Counted from the first letter of the stretch, positions 7,922 through 16,530 are shown. The stretch is DNA of 51,043 bases from CAMDBL01 sp964498125 (GCA_964498125.1 CAZCGE010000132.1:1-51043), one strand, 5' to 3'. A program made the numbers and translations. Notes: generated by a model from the sequence alone, not told the origin.

Positions 7922-9472
7922 TCAAAACAAGGACCCCTGGCCGCTGGTGGCACGCGCGCGGCGCCGGCGCAGGCCCGAGGCGGCGGTCTCGGATTTGTGC
8001 GCCGACTCTGGGCCGGCGGCCGGCCCCGGCGGGGCAGCAATGGCTTCGGCCGCGATATGGCCATCGATCAGTTCGATGTCGAGCCGCGTCCCGGGGGCGA
8101 CGGCATGGGCGGAGCGGATCGCCTTGCCATCGCCATCGCGCATCAGCGCGAAGCCGCGTTGCAGCACGCTCTGGTAGCTCAGCGACGACAACAGCTTGCT
8201 GCCGGTCTCAATCTGCCGGTGCCGCGTGTTCAGGATATTGGTGAGCAGTTGCGGGCGCAGCCGCCCGGCGATGGCGGCTTGCCGATTGCGACGCTGGCTG
8301 GCGAAGCGCTGCAGCGCCGCCGATGTCTGCTGGCTGGTTCGCGTCAGGCGATCCTTGGCGCGGTCGATGCGCACAGACAGGAGGCGGGGGTAAAGCCGCG
8401 TCGCCACTCGGGCATGCCGCATGGCGTGCGCGCGCGAATTGGAGAGCAGGGCGCGACCCAGCCGCATACCCGCCGCGTCAAAGCGCTGGCGCGGCAGGGC
8501 CAGCAGATCCTCCAGCCGGGGTAAGCCGCGCTCGGACGCCTTCAAATGCGACCGCAGACCCTCCAGCAGGCGTCGCAGGGCGACGCCGAGGCGCGTACCG
8601 AGGTCGCCCGACTCCTGCAGCAGGTCGGAATACTTGGGCACTGCCCATTCCGCCGCCTTGGTGGGCGTCGGCGCGCGGGCATCGGCGACCAGGTCGATCA
8701 GGGTCCAGTCGGTTTCATGGCCGACAGCCGAAATCAGCGGAATGGTGCTATCGGCGACGGCACGCACCACGATCTCGTCGTTGAAGCCCCACAGGTCCTC
8801 GAGGCTGCCGCCGCCGCGCGCCACAATCAGTACGTCGGGGCGTGGCACTGGACCATCGCCGCCCAGCGCATTGAAGCCGCGTATGGCGGCGGCGACCTCC
8901 GCGCCAGACGTTTCCCCCTGTACGCGCACCGGCCAGATGACGACGCGCGTGGGAAAGCGCTCGGCGAAGCCGGCCAGCATGTCACGGATGACGGCCCCCG
9001 TCGGCGACGTGATAATGCCGACCAGGGCCGGCAGGAACGGCAACGGCTTCTTGCGCGCGGCGTCGAACAGGCCCTCGGCGGCGAGCTTTTTCTTGCGCTC
9101 CTCCAGCAAGGCCATGAGTGCGCCGATGCCGGCGAGCTCCATCGACTCGATGACGATCTGGTACTTGGAAGAGCCGGGGTAGGTGGTGATGCGACCCTGG
9201 GCGATCACCTCCAGGCCTTCGACTGGCTTGGCCTTCAGGCGGGACATCGTGCCGCGCCAGATGACGGCCTCGATCTTGGCCTTGTCGTCCTTCAACGCAA
9301 AGTAGCAATGACCGGAGGAATGCGCGCCACGGAAGCCCGAGATTTCGCCCTTGATGCGGACATAGCCAAAGCCGTCCTCCAACGCCCGCTTGATGGCGTT
9401 GGCCAGCTCTGAGACAGAGAATTCGGCGACGTTGGCGCCGCCCGTGCGGTTCTGGTGGACAGTCTCGGACAC
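7922..9472 (-). CDS. xseA: Exodeoxyribonuclease VII large subunit
   Basis: XseA is the large subunit of exonuclease VII, which degrades single-stranded DNA in both directions together with XseB. The 516-residue protein opens with the OB-fold domain (FSVSELANAIKRALEDGFG then VRIKGEISGFRGAHSSGHCYFALKD). The catalytic domain has ITSPTGAVIRDML, DVLIVARGGGSLEDLWGFNDE and SAVGHETDWTLIDLVADARAPTPTKAAE. A long helical C-terminal region follows. No xseB is visible in the window. It is transcribed towards the DUF2093 gene. Confidence 0.95.
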   Translation of the reverse strand: MSETVHQNRTGGANVAEFSVSELANAIKRALEDGFGYVRIKGEISGFRGAHSSGHCYFALKDDKAKIEAVIWRGTMSRLKAKPVEGLEVIAQGRITTYPGSSKYQIVIESMELAGIGALMALLEERKKKLAAEGLFDAARKKPLPFLPALVGIITSPTGAVIRDMLAGFAERFPTRVVIWPVRVQGETSGAEVAAAIRGFNALGGDGPVPRPDVLIVARGGGSLEDLWGFNDEIVVRAVADSTIPLISAVGHETDWTLIDLVADARAPTPTKAAEWAVPKYSDLLQESGDLGTRLGVALRRLLEGLRSHLKASERGLPRLEDLLALPRQRFDAAGMRLGRALLSNSRAHAMRHARVATRLYPRLLSVRIDRAKDRLTRTSQQTSAALQRFASQRRNRQAAIAGRLRPQLLTNILNTRHRQIETGSKLLSSLSYQSVLQRGFALMRDGDGKAIRSAHAVAPGTRLDIELIDGHIAAEAIAAPPGPAAGPESAHKSETAASGLRRRRARATSGQGSLF

Positions 9473-9544
9473 GAATCGTTACCTTCAGTATCGACGGCTG
9501 TATAACTCGGCTTCGTGACTCGAGCAGGTCCCCCCCTGTACGAT

Positions 9545-9591
9545 GATTGGGGATAGATTGGGGACAGTCGTTCTAACATTGTGGCATGTTA
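9545..9591. promoter_or_regulatory. Tandem 11-mers and an inverted repeat upstream of the DUF1640 gene
   Basis: The 152-base divergent gap between xseA and the DUF1640 gene holds two directly adjacent 11-base repeats, GATTGGGGATA (9545-9555) and GATTGGGGACA (9556-9566). These are followed by a perfect inverted repeat, TAACAT (9574-9579) and ATGTTA (9586-9591), with a 6-base spacer. Such arrangements often mark regulator binding sites. No regulator is assigned. Confidence 0.35.
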
Positions 9592-9624
9592 TTGGATGGA
9601 CGCGAGTACTGAAGGCGCGACAGC

Positions 9625-9993
9625 ATGACCGTACATTTCGACACCCTCGAGTTCGTGAAGACGCTGACGGCCTCGGGCGTACCCCAGACACAGGCCGAAG
9701 CCATGGCTCGGGCTCATGCCAAGTCGCTGAGCGACCTTGTGCAAAATGAGCTGGCAAGCAAAGCAGACTTGGCTGTCCTCCGCGCTGACATGAGGGCGGA
9801 CTTCAAGTCCGAGATCAGTGGTCTCCGAGCGGATATAAGTGGTCTGCGCGCCGAGACGGACGGCAAGATCGGCCAACTCAAGTCCGAATTGAAAGCAGAT
9901 TTTCAGACGGAGTTGCGGAGTCTCAAGTACGGGGCGTCGATTGCAATGGCATTCCTTAGCCTCGTCGTCGTGTTCCAGCGCTTTATCCGTTGA
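9625..9993 (+). CDS. DUF1640-type coiled-coil membrane protein
   Basis: This 122-residue protein resembles DUF1640 proteins, bacterial relatives of the mitochondrial MCUR1/CCDC90 family. The N-terminal part (FDTLEFVKTLTASGVPQTQAEAMARAH) is the family head domain. Residues about 45-98 are heptad-like with repeated LRADMRADF/SGLRADISGLRAE segments and should form a coiled coil. The last 20 residues (IAMAFLSLVVVFQRFIR) form one membrane anchor. It ends 23 bases before purD on the same strand, but a functional link is not known. Its role is unknown; a trimeric membrane-anchored stalk is the likely architecture. Confidence 0.75.
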   Translation: MTVHFDTLEFVKTLTASGVPQTQAEAMARAHAKSLSDLVQNELASKADLAVLRADMRADFKSEISGLRADISGLRAETDGKIGQLKSELKADFQTELRSLKYGASIAMAFLSLVVVFQRFIR

Positions 9994-10016
9994 GTGCCTC
10001 GAGGCTTGTGCGTGCC

Positions 10017-11288
10017 ATGAACGTCCTCCTGATCGGCTCCGGCGGCCGCGAGCACGCGCTGGCCTGGGCCCTGTCCGCCAGCCCGCTGCTGGGCAAGCTC
10101 TACGCGGCGCCGGGCAATCCCGGCATCGCCGCCTATGGCGCATGCGTCGAACTGCCGATCACGGACCACGCCGCCGTGGCGCGTTTTTGTCAGGAGAAGC
10201 AGATCGGCCTCGTCGTGGTCGGGCCCGAGGCGCCGCTGGTCGCGGGGATCGCCGACGATTTGATGGCCGCCGGCATCAAGGTGTTCGGCCCAAGCAAGGC
10301 TGCGGCCCAGCTCGAAGGCTCCAAGGGGTTCACGAAGGACCTGTGCCGGGAGTTGTCGATCCCAACAGCGGCGTATGGCCGGTTCAAGGAAGCCGCCAGC
10401 GCCAAGGCCTACCTGGCCTCCCAGCGCCTGCCGATTGTCGTCAAGGCCGATGGGCTAGCCGCCGGCAAGGGCGTTGTCATCGCCGAGACCGTGGCGGACG
10501 CCGAAGCGGCCATCACGGCCTGCTTTTCCGGCGCCTTCGGGGCTGCCGGCGCAGAAGTGGTGATCGAGGAATTTCTCGAAGGTGAGGAAGCAAGCTTTTT
10601 CGCCCTGGTCGACGGCCAAAATGCCCTGGCGCTGGCCTCGGCCCAGGACCACAAGCGGGTCGGCGATGGCGATACGGGTCCCAACACCGGCGGCATGGGG
10701 GCCTATTCGCCAGCGCCGGTGATGACGCCGCAGATCACCCAGCAGGTCATGGACGAGATCATCCTGCCGACGGTGCGCGGCATGGCGGGGAAAGGCACAC
10801 CGTTCAAGGGTGTGTTGTTCGCCGGGCTGATGCTCACCAAGGCTGGGCCGAAGCTGATCGAGTACAACGTGCGCTTCGGCGATCCGGAATGCCAGGTGCT
10901 GATGCTGCGGCTGAAATCCGATCTGCTGCCGGCCCTGCTCGCCACCTGCGACGGCGTGATCGGATCGTTCGATCTGCGCTGGCACGAGGACGCAGCCCTG
11001 ACCGTGGTGATGGCGGCCAACGGCTATCCGGGCACACCAGAGAAGGGCAGCGAGATCAGGGGGCTCGATCAAGCAGCCCAGGTCGAGGGCGTCGAGATTT
11101 TCCACGCCGGCACGCGGCTCGAGGCTGGCCAGCTGGTCGCCGATGGCGGCCGGGTGCTCAACGTCACGGCCCGTGGCCGCGATGTTGCCGAAGCGCAACG
11201 GTGCGCGTACGAAGCCATCGCGCTGATCGACTGGCCGGGCGGCTTTTACCGCCGCGATATCGGCTGGCGCGCGGTTGGGCGGGGCTGA
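10017..11288 (+). CDS. purD: Phosphoribosylamine-glycine ligase (GARS)
   Basis: PurD makes glycinamide ribonucleotide from phosphoribosylamine, glycine and ATP in purine synthesis. The protein is about 423 residues, the normal size. The N-terminus MNVLLIGSGGREHALAW, the ATP-grasp segment VVKADGLAAGKGV, DHKRVGDGDTGPNTGGMGAYSP and YNVRFGDPECQ are all classical. I start at the ATG at 10017, where homologues begin; an in-frame codon nine positions earlier is less likely. The following secreted hydrolase starts two bases after the stop codon. Confidence 0.95.
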   Translation: MNVLLIGSGGREHALAWALSASPLLGKLYAAPGNPGIAAYGACVELPITDHAAVARFCQEKQIGLVVVGPEAPLVAGIADDLMAAGIKVFGPSKAAAQLEGSKGFTKDLCRELSIPTAAYGRFKEAASAKAYLASQRLPIVVKADGLAAGKGVVIAETVADAEAAITACFSGAFGAAGAEVVIEEFLEGEEASFFALVDGQNALALASAQDHKRVGDGDTGPNTGGMGAYSPAPVMTPQITQQVMDEIILPTVRGMAGKGTPFKGVLFAGLMLTKAGPKLIEYNVRFGDPECQVLMLRLKSDLLPALLATCDGVIGSFDLRWHEDAALTVVMAANGYPGTPEKGSEIRGLDQAAQVEGVEIFHAGTRLEAGQLVADGGRVLNVTARGRDVAEAQRCAYEAIALIDWPGGFYRRDIGWRAVGRG

Positions 11289-11290
11289 GC

Positions 11291-12580
11291 ATGGGACGAG
11301 AGAACTGCCGCCACGGCGAGCAACAATTCAAGGCGTCGATCCTGCAGCGTTCGGGCATGGTGGCGAGAGCAATGGCGACCTGGCTGGTCCTGGTTGCCGG
11401 CGCGGACATGGTCTTGGCTCAGGACACAAGGCCCGCACAGAGTCTTTTGCCCCAGGTCCAGGCCGCGGCGGAGCCCGTCAAGCTGGCCGAGGATATCTTC
11501 GAAACGATCATTTCGCTGCCTGTTACCGTCAAGCTACCGAACGGGCGCGACCATACCGGCCAGTTCGTGCTGACGCATTTTCGGCCGAAGGGCGATGGCC
11601 CCTTTCCCATCGTCGTCATGAACCATGGCCGCGGCACGGATCGGGCGGAACCAAACCGCCAACGCTGGTTCGGACGGGTGCGCTTCTGGGTCAATCGCGG
11701 CTTCGCCGTGCTGATGCCGACGCGGCTCGGCTATGGCGACAGCGGCGTGACGCCCGATCCGGAATGGGGTAGCAAGAGCTGCGCATTACGTACCTACGAC
11801 ACGCCGCTGGCGGCGATGCTGGCGCATGTCGATGCGACGCTGTCGTGGGCCAAAACGGTGAGCTGGGCCGATACGCGCCGTGTCGTCGTCGCGGGCCAAT
11901 CGTATGGTGGCTTTGCCGCGATCGGCGCCAGCGGCCACGACATTCCGGGCCTCGTCGCTGCGATCAACTTTGCCGGCGGTGGCGGCGGCAATCCCAAGGA
12001 CCGAATCGCCAATCCGTGTGGCCCCGAGCAGTTCGCCACGACCATCGCCAATGCTGGCAGTAGAGCCAAAGTGCCCATGCTCTGGCTCTATTCCGAGAAC
12101 GACAAGTATTGGGGAGCCGAATGGCCCCGGCGTTGGCACACAGCCTATACCAAGGCCGGCGGTCGCGCCGAATTCGTGATGTTCCCGGCGGTCGGTGATG
12201 AGGGCCACAAGCTGATCGGTGAGGGGTTCCAACTTTGGCGACCGGTGGTCGATCGATTCCTGACCGGATTGGGCTTCCCGCCACCCAAGTCGCGGGATGC
12301 GCCGCCCGCATCGGGATTTGCGCCGCTGCAGGACGTCTCCAAGGTGCCGTTGATCAACGAAAAGGGGCGCTCCGAAGGCTACACCAGATTTCTTGCCAAC
12401 GATCTACCCCGCGCGTTCGCCATAGCTCAGAACGGCAGTTGGGCTGCCATCTCGGGCAGCACCAGCGACGCACCAGCGATGGCCTTGGACCAGTGCCAGA
12501 AGCGTGCCAAAGTCGCCTGCCGGCTCTATGCCGTCGATGATGCCGTGGTTTGGCGGCCCGATGCGGCGACCGGCCGTTGA
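11291..12580 (+). CDS. Secreted dienelactone-hydrolase-like alpha/beta hydrolase
   Basis: This alpha/beta hydrolase has up to 429 residues and is probably exported. A hydrophobic signal-like segment MATWLVLVAGADMVLAQ lies near residues 28-44, so the start may be 11291, 11357 or 11372; the last two give a more normal signal peptide. The core has MNHGRGTD, a nucleophile elbow GQSYG, Asp in SENDKYW and His in DEGHKL. A distinct C-terminal module (about the last 60 residues, RAFAIAQNGSW...ALDQCQKRAKVACRLYAVDDAVVW) has two cysteines and resembles small tail domains found on such hydrolases. The substrate is unknown. It sits two bases after purD. Confidence 0.8.
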   Translation: MGRENCRHGEQQFKASILQRSGMVARAMATWLVLVAGADMVLAQDTRPAQSLLPQVQAAAEPVKLAEDIFETIISLPVTVKLPNGRDHTGQFVLTHFRPKGDGPFPIVVMNHGRGTDRAEPNRQRWFGRVRFWVNRGFAVLMPTRLGYGDSGVTPDPEWGSKSCALRTYDTPLAAMLAHVDATLSWAKTVSWADTRRVVVAGQSYGGFAAIGASGHDIPGLVAAINFAGGGGGNPKDRIANPCGPEQFATTIANAGSRAKVPMLWLYSENDKYWGAEWPRRWHTAYTKAGGRAEFVMFPAVGDEGHKLIGEGFQLWRPVVDRFLTGLGFPPPKSRDAPPASGFAPLQDVSKVPLINEKGRSEGYTRFLANDLPRAFAIAQNGSWAAISGSTSDAPAMALDQCQKRAKVACRLYAVDDAVVWRPDAATGR

Positions 12581-12606
12581 CAGGTCCCCTGAGATGCGAG
12601 GCGAAG

Positions 12607-13524
12607 GTGACTGATCTGTTTCCTGGCTTTGCCACCCACCGCATCAAGACATCGGCGGCCGAGATTTTTGCCCGGGTCGGTGGCTCCGGTCCGCCGCTGC
12701 TGTTGCTGCACGGCTACCCGCAGACGCACGTATGCTGGCACAAGATGGCGCCGGTGCTGGCCAAGGAGTTCACGCTGGTGGTGGCCGACCTGCGCGGCTA
12801 TGGCCAGAGTTCGTGTCCGCGCGGCGATGGCGGCGTGCGGATCTACTCCAAGCGGGCGATGGCGCAGGACATGGTCGAGGTGATGCGGGCGCTGGGGCAC
12901 CAGCGTTTCGCCATCGGTGGGCATGACCGAGGTGGCCGTGTCGGCTACCGGCTGGCCCTCGATCATCCCGATGTGCCGACGCGCCTCATCGCCTTCGATA
13001 TTCTGCCGACGCTCGATGTCTGGGAGCGCTTACGCTGGCAGGCGGCCATCGCCTCCTACCACTGGTCGTTCCTGGCGCAGCCCTATCCGTTACCCGAAAC
13101 GCTGATCGCCAGCGATCCGGCGTACTACGTGGTGCACACGCTGGAAGGCTGGACAGGGGCTAAGTCGCTCGATTGCTTTCATCGCGATGCGCTGGCCGCC
13201 TACAAATCGGCACTCGAAGATCCCGGTCGCATTCATGCCGTGTGCGAGGACTACCGTTGCGGCTCCAAGATCGACCGCCAGCTCGACGAGGCCGACCGCG
13301 ATGCGGGACGGCGCATCACCTGTCCGACGCTGGTCGTGTGGGGTTCGAATTACGTCGGCAAGACCACGGCTGATCCCCTGGCGATCTGGCGGCCATGGTG
13401 CACGGATCTCGCCGGGGTGGAGATTGCATCGGGGCATTTCCAGGCCGAGGAGAACCCGGAGGCAACGCTCGCCGCCATCCTGCCGTTCTTGCGCCCCAAC
13501 CAGGGACAGAGCCTGCGGGTCTGA
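12607..13524 (+). CDS. Fluoroacetate/haloacetate dehalogenase-like hydrolase
   Basis: This 305-residue enzyme closely follows the fluoroacetate dehalogenase pattern, in which Asp displaces halide from haloacetates. Compared from memory with Rhodopseudomonas RPA1163, every functional residue is present at an offset of three: nucleophile Asp107 in GHDRGGR, carboxylate-binding Arg108 and Arg111, Asp131 (FDILPT), halide-binding His152 and Trp153 (YHWSFL) and Tyr216 (EDYRCG), and His277 (SGHFQAEE). I start at a GTG at 12607 with GAGG upstream; the ATG at 12594 is out of frame. No signal peptide is seen. It could instead be an epoxide hydrolase, but the His-Trp/Tyr halide pocket argues for a dehalogenase. 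Confidence 0.8.
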   Translation: MTDLFPGFATHRIKTSAAEIFARVGGSGPPLLLLHGYPQTHVCWHKMAPVLAKEFTLVVADLRGYGQSSCPRGDGGVRIYSKRAMAQDMVEVMRALGHQRFAIGGHDRGGRVGYRLALDHPDVPTRLIAFDILPTLDVWERLRWQAAIASYHWSFLAQPYPLPETLIASDPAYYVVHTLEGWTGAKSLDCFHRDALAAYKSALEDPGRIHAVCEDYRCGSKIDRQLDEADRDAGRRITCPTLVVWGSNYVGKTTADPLAIWRPWCTDLAGVEIASGHFQAEENPEATLAAILPFLRPNQGQSLRV

Positions 13525-13550
13525 CCCGGCGGCAACAGGGGAACGTCGCC

Positions 13551-14522
13551 ATGTCTCAGGCAGCCCAGCACGACTCCACACTGACCGCTGTGGCGCGGCC
13601 GCGCATCGGACTGGTCCTGGGCGGTGGTGGCGCGCGCGGGCTCGGCCACATCCTGGTCCTCGAGGTGTTCGAGGAGCTGGGTGTGCGCCCGCACGTCATT
13701 GCCGGCACATCGATCGGTGCGATCTACGGTGCGGCATTCGCAGCCGGACTATCAGCGCGCCTGATCCGCGCCCACACCGAGGAAATTCTCAGCCAGCGCT
13801 TTGATCTCGTGCGCCAGTTGTTCGCCGCCCGCAACGAGCCGGTGCAGAGACTGTTGAGCATCCTGCAGCTGCGCTCCGCGCTGTTCAATGCCGAGACGTT
13901 GTTCGATCTGCTGCTGCCTTCGCGTGTGCCGGCGCATTTTTCCGAATTGGCGATCCCGCTCAAAATCGTGGCGACGGATTTCTACGCCCAGAAGGCCGTC
14001 GTCATGAGCGATGGCCCGCTGCGCTCCGCGGTTGCCGCCAGCATGGCATTGCCCGCGCTGTTTGCCCCAGTCCGGCGCGATGCCCACGTGCTGCTGGACG
14101 GCGGGCTGGCCAATCCATTGCCGTTCGACGTGATTGGCGCCGACGCCGATATCACGGTGGCAATCGATGTCAGCGGCATGCCGCGTCTTCGCGACGACGG
14201 AGCCATCCCCTCGGCGCTCGAGGCCCTGGTGGGCGCCTCGCAAATCCTGCAGCGGGCGATCGTCTTGGAAAAACTCAAATCGCGCCGGCCCGACATTTAC
14301 ATCGATGTCGATGTCGATCGCTTCCACGTGCTGGAATTTCACCGCTTCAAGGACATCCTGGCCGCGGCCGAGCCGGCCAAAGCCCGGTTGCGGCAGCAGC
14401 TTGCGCGCGTGCTCGGCGCCGAGACCATAGGTGGTCGGGGTCAGACCCTTGGGTCTGACCCCTTCTGTGGCACGGCGCCTGCCACAGCCAACGTCGATGC
14501 CGAGGACGGACCGACGCATTGA
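13551..14522 (+). CDS. Patatin-like phospholipase (RssA type)
   Basis: This 323-residue patatin-family lipid acyl hydrolase has the oxyanion motif GGGGARG (24-30), the nucleophile motif GTSIG with Ser54, and the DGG motif with Asp183, forming the Ser-Asp dyad. Later text (ADITVAIDVSG, RRPDIYIDVDVDRFHVLEFHR) fits the RssA-like bacterial branch. The ATG at 13551 follows a GGGGA site; an upstream in-frame extension overlaps the previous gene and is unlikely. Residues about 296-304 are encoded by a palindromic repeat (14437-14462), so the C-terminal tail is repeat-derived and probably not part of the fold. Confidence 0.85.
   Translation: MSQAAQHDSTLTAVARPRIGLVLGGGGARGLGHILVLEVFEELGVRPHVIAGTSIGAIYGAAFAAGLSARLIRAHTEEILSQRFDLVRQLFAARNEPVQRLLSILQLRSALFNAETLFDLLLPSRVPAHFSELAIPLKIVATDFYAQKAVVMSDGPLRSAVAASMALPALFAPVRRDAHVLLDGGLANPLPFDVIGADADITVAIDVSGMPRLRDDGAIPSALEALVGASQILQRAIVLEKLKSRRPDIYIDVDVDRFHVLEFHRFKDILAAAEPAKARLRQQLARVLGAETIGGRGQTLGSDPFCGTAPATANVDAEDGPTH
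14437..14462. repeat. Perfect palindrome GGGGTCAGACCC inside the patatin gene end
   Basis: This is a 26-base palindrome with 12-base arms GGGGTCAGACCC and GGGTCTGACCCC around TT. It lies inside the coding end of the patatin gene. A second copy with an AA centre lies at 14544-14569, so the pair brackets the gene's stop codon. Longer relatives sharing these ends are at 24038-24105, 25147-25197 and 40985-41035. Confidence 0.9.
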
Positions 14523-14543
14523 CGAGAGTGTCTTCGCAAGCAA

Positions 14544-14569
14544 GGGGTCAGACCCAAGGGTCTGACCCC
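14544..14569. repeat. Perfect palindrome GGGGTCAGACCC, second copy
   Basis: The same 12-base arms as at 14437-14462 appear around an AA centre, in the gap between the convergent patatin and SGNH genes. It could fold as a hairpin in either transcript; no U-tract follows. Confidence 0.9.
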
Positions 14570-14601
14570 GTCCCCAGCCGGCCATCGCACCGCCGCGGCA
14601 T

Positions 14602-15072
14602 TTATTTCCCAATCGCGGCCAGGACTTGCGGCAGCAGCCGCTCGGCCAGCAGGGCGTAGCCTTGCGGCGTGAAGTGGATGCCGTCCCAAGCCCGCTCGCC
14701 CGGTGGCAGCTCCGCCAGCAGAGAGTTCTCGACCATGATGATCGCGATGCCGCGCGCCGTCAGGCGGGCCTTGATGGCCCTGATGTTGTCCTCGCGGCCG
14801 GCCAGCAGACTCGGGTGCAGGTCGTTCATGCCGGGTTGGAACAGGACGATGCGCGTCCCTTCGGGGACATGGGCGTCGAGACGCGCCAGCATGCCGCTGG
14901 TGGTGTCGCCGCTGATGCCGGCGTTGAGCACCTCGTTGCGGATGCCGCGCGCGATGAGCAGGGCATGCAGGCGGGAGGGATAGGATTCGGTGGAGGCGAC
15001 GCCATAGCCCTCCGTGTTGCTGGCGCCGAGGGCGACGATGCGAACACCGTCACTGGTTACTGGGATGGTCAT
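14602..15072 (-). CDS. SGNH/GDSL-family esterase
   Basis: This 156-residue SGNH hydrolase (TesA/arylesterase-like) has block I GASNTEGYG with the nucleophile Ser18, a Gly in LNAGISGDTT, Asn in QPGMNDLHP and the catalytic Asp-x-x-His in WDGIHFTPQG. No signal peptide is present, so it is probably cytoplasmic. The frame is open far upstream into tadA, but the ATG at 15072 is the natural start: it overlaps the tadA stop in an ATGA arrangement, which indicates translational coupling. The substrate is unknown; short-chain esters or thioesters are usual. Confidence 0.85.
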   Translation of the reverse strand: MTIPVTSDGVRIVALGASNTEGYGVASTESYPSRLHALLIARGIRNEVLNAGISGDTTSGMLARLDAHVPEGTRIVLFQPGMNDLHPSLLAGREDNIRAIKARLTARGIAIIMVENSLLAELPPGERAWDGIHFTPQGYALLAERLLPQVLAAIGK

Positions 15073-15545
15073 GCGTCGCCCCTGTCGTCGCGTCGAGCCA
15101 CAAAAAATGTTCTGAGCAGCTCCCCAGCCCGCACCGCATCGAGGCCGCCGTAAATCTCGGGCGCGTGATGGCAGGTGGGTTGGTTGAAGATGCGCGGGCC
15201 GTTCTCCACGCCACCACTCTTGGGGTCGCTGGCGCCGAAATACAGCCGCCGGATGCGGGCGAACGAGATGGCGGTGGCGCACATCGGGCATGGCTCGAGC
15301 GTGACATAGAGATCGCAGTTGCCGAGCCGCTCCGCACCCAGACCCTGGCAGGCCTGCCGGATCGCCAACACTTCCGCGTGCGCCGTCGGATCATTGAACT
15401 CGCGCGTGCGATTGCCGGCACGCGACAGGACGCTGCCATCCGGGCCGACAATCACCGCGCCCACAGGTACTTCCGCGCGGGCCGCCGCGGCCTCGGCTTC
15501 CGCGAGCGCTAACTGCATATGGCCGTTTGTCGGCCGTGATGTCAT
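15069..15545 (-). CDS. tadA: tRNA-specific adenosine deaminase
   Basis: TadA converts the wobble adenosine of tRNA-Arg to inosine. The 158-residue protein carries the zinc and catalytic motif HAE (56-58) and the second zinc motif PCPMC (85-89). EVPVGAVIV near residue 25 is typical. The ATG at 15545 matches the family N-terminus; the open frame upstream is antisense to the pseudouridine synthase and is not coding. It is divergent from that rRNA modification gene and overlaps the SGNH gene by four bases. Confidence 0.93.
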   Translation of the reverse strand: MTSRPTNGHMQLALAEAEAAAARAEVPVGAVIVGPDGSVLSRAGNRTREFNDPTAHAEVLAIRQACQGLGAERLGNCDLYVTLEPCPMCATAISFARIRRLYFGASDPKSGGVENGPRIFNQPTCHHAPEIYGGLDAVRAGELLRTFFVARRDDRGDA

Positions 15546-15621
15546 AAGTGGCTCCCACGGTCGATCCGGCAGACCCCACCGGACCCGCCAATCCGCAGGC
15601 CAGACCGGGGGACAGGACCCA

Positions 15622-16530
15622 ATGCCCCAAGCTGATCGTAGAGCCAAATCATCCGCGCGCAACCCCGCCGCGGCGCCGCCACCCACCGATCCCGGCGGGC
15701 CTATGCGCATCGCCAAGGCCATGGCACGCGCCGGATTGTGCTCGCGCCGCGATGCCGAGCGCTGGATCATGGAAGGCCGCGTCAGCGTCAACGGCACGGT
15801 CCTGAAGAGCCCGGCGCTGGACATTTCGGCGAAAGATGAAATCAAAGTCGATGGCCAGTCGCTGCCCTCGGCGGAGCCCGTGCGTTTGTGGCGCTACTAC
15901 AAGCCGAAGGGGCTCGTGACCACGCATCGCGACCCCGAGGGCCGGCCGACGGTTTTCGATGCTTTGCCCAAGACCCTGCCGCGTGTCGTCTCCATCGGCC
16001 GGCTCGATTTCAATTCGGAGGGGCTGCTGCTGCTGACCAACGATGGGGCTCTGGCGCGCCATCTCGAGCTGCCGGCGACGGGCTGGTTGCGGCGATATCG
16101 CGTGCGCGCGCATGGCCGGGGTCTGACCCAGGCGGACCTCGACCGGCTGAAGGATGGCATCGAGGTCGAAGGCGTGCGTTACGGACCCATCGAAGCGACC
16201 TTGGACCGGCCGCAAGGGGCCAACGTCTGGCTGACGATCGGCTTACGCGAGGGCAAGAACCGCGAGGTGCGCAAGATCCTCGGCAGCCTCGGTCTCGAGG
16301 TCAACCGGCTGATCCGCGTCTCGTTCGGACCCTTCCAGCTGGTCGACCTGGAACCCGGTGGTGTCGAAGCCGTCAAGGCACGCGTGCTGATCGACCAGCT
16401 CGGGGCCAAACTGGCGCGCGAGCTGGGGCTGGAAGCCGCAGCCGAGGACGACAGGCAAGCGCAGCAGTCGGCACGTAAGCGCCGGCTCGGCGAGGCGCGC
16501 CCCCGACCGGCGGGCGAGGTCGAAGAATGA
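15622..16530 (+). CDS. RsuA/RluB-family pseudouridine synthase
   Basis: This rRNA pseudouridine synthase is about 302 residues long. An S4 RNA-binding domain (about 28-85: MRIAKAMARAGLCSRRDAE then GRVSVNGTV) precedes the catalytic domain with GRLDFNSEG (126-134; catalytic Asp129), LLLLTNDG and GKNREVRKI. The class fits RsuA, RluB or RluE; I cannot separate them, though RluB is common beside rsmD in alphaproteobacteria. The start has a GGACAGGA-type site 6-10 bases upstream. The lysine/arginine-rich tail ends by overlapping rsmD in ATGA. Confidence 0.9.
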   Translation: MPQADRRAKSSARNPAAAPPPTDPGGPMRIAKAMARAGLCSRRDAERWIMEGRVSVNGTVLKSPALDISAKDEIKVDGQSLPSAEPVRLWRYYKPKGLVTTHRDPEGRPTVFDALPKTLPRVVSIGRLDFNSEGLLLLTNDGALARHLELPATGWLRRYRVRAHGRGLTQADLDRLKDGIEVEGVRYGPIEATLDRPQGANVWLTIGLREGKNREVRKILGSLGLEVNRLIRVSFGPFQLVDLEPGGVEAVKARVLIDQLGAKLARELGLEAAAEDDRQAQQSARKRRLGEARPRPAGEVEE

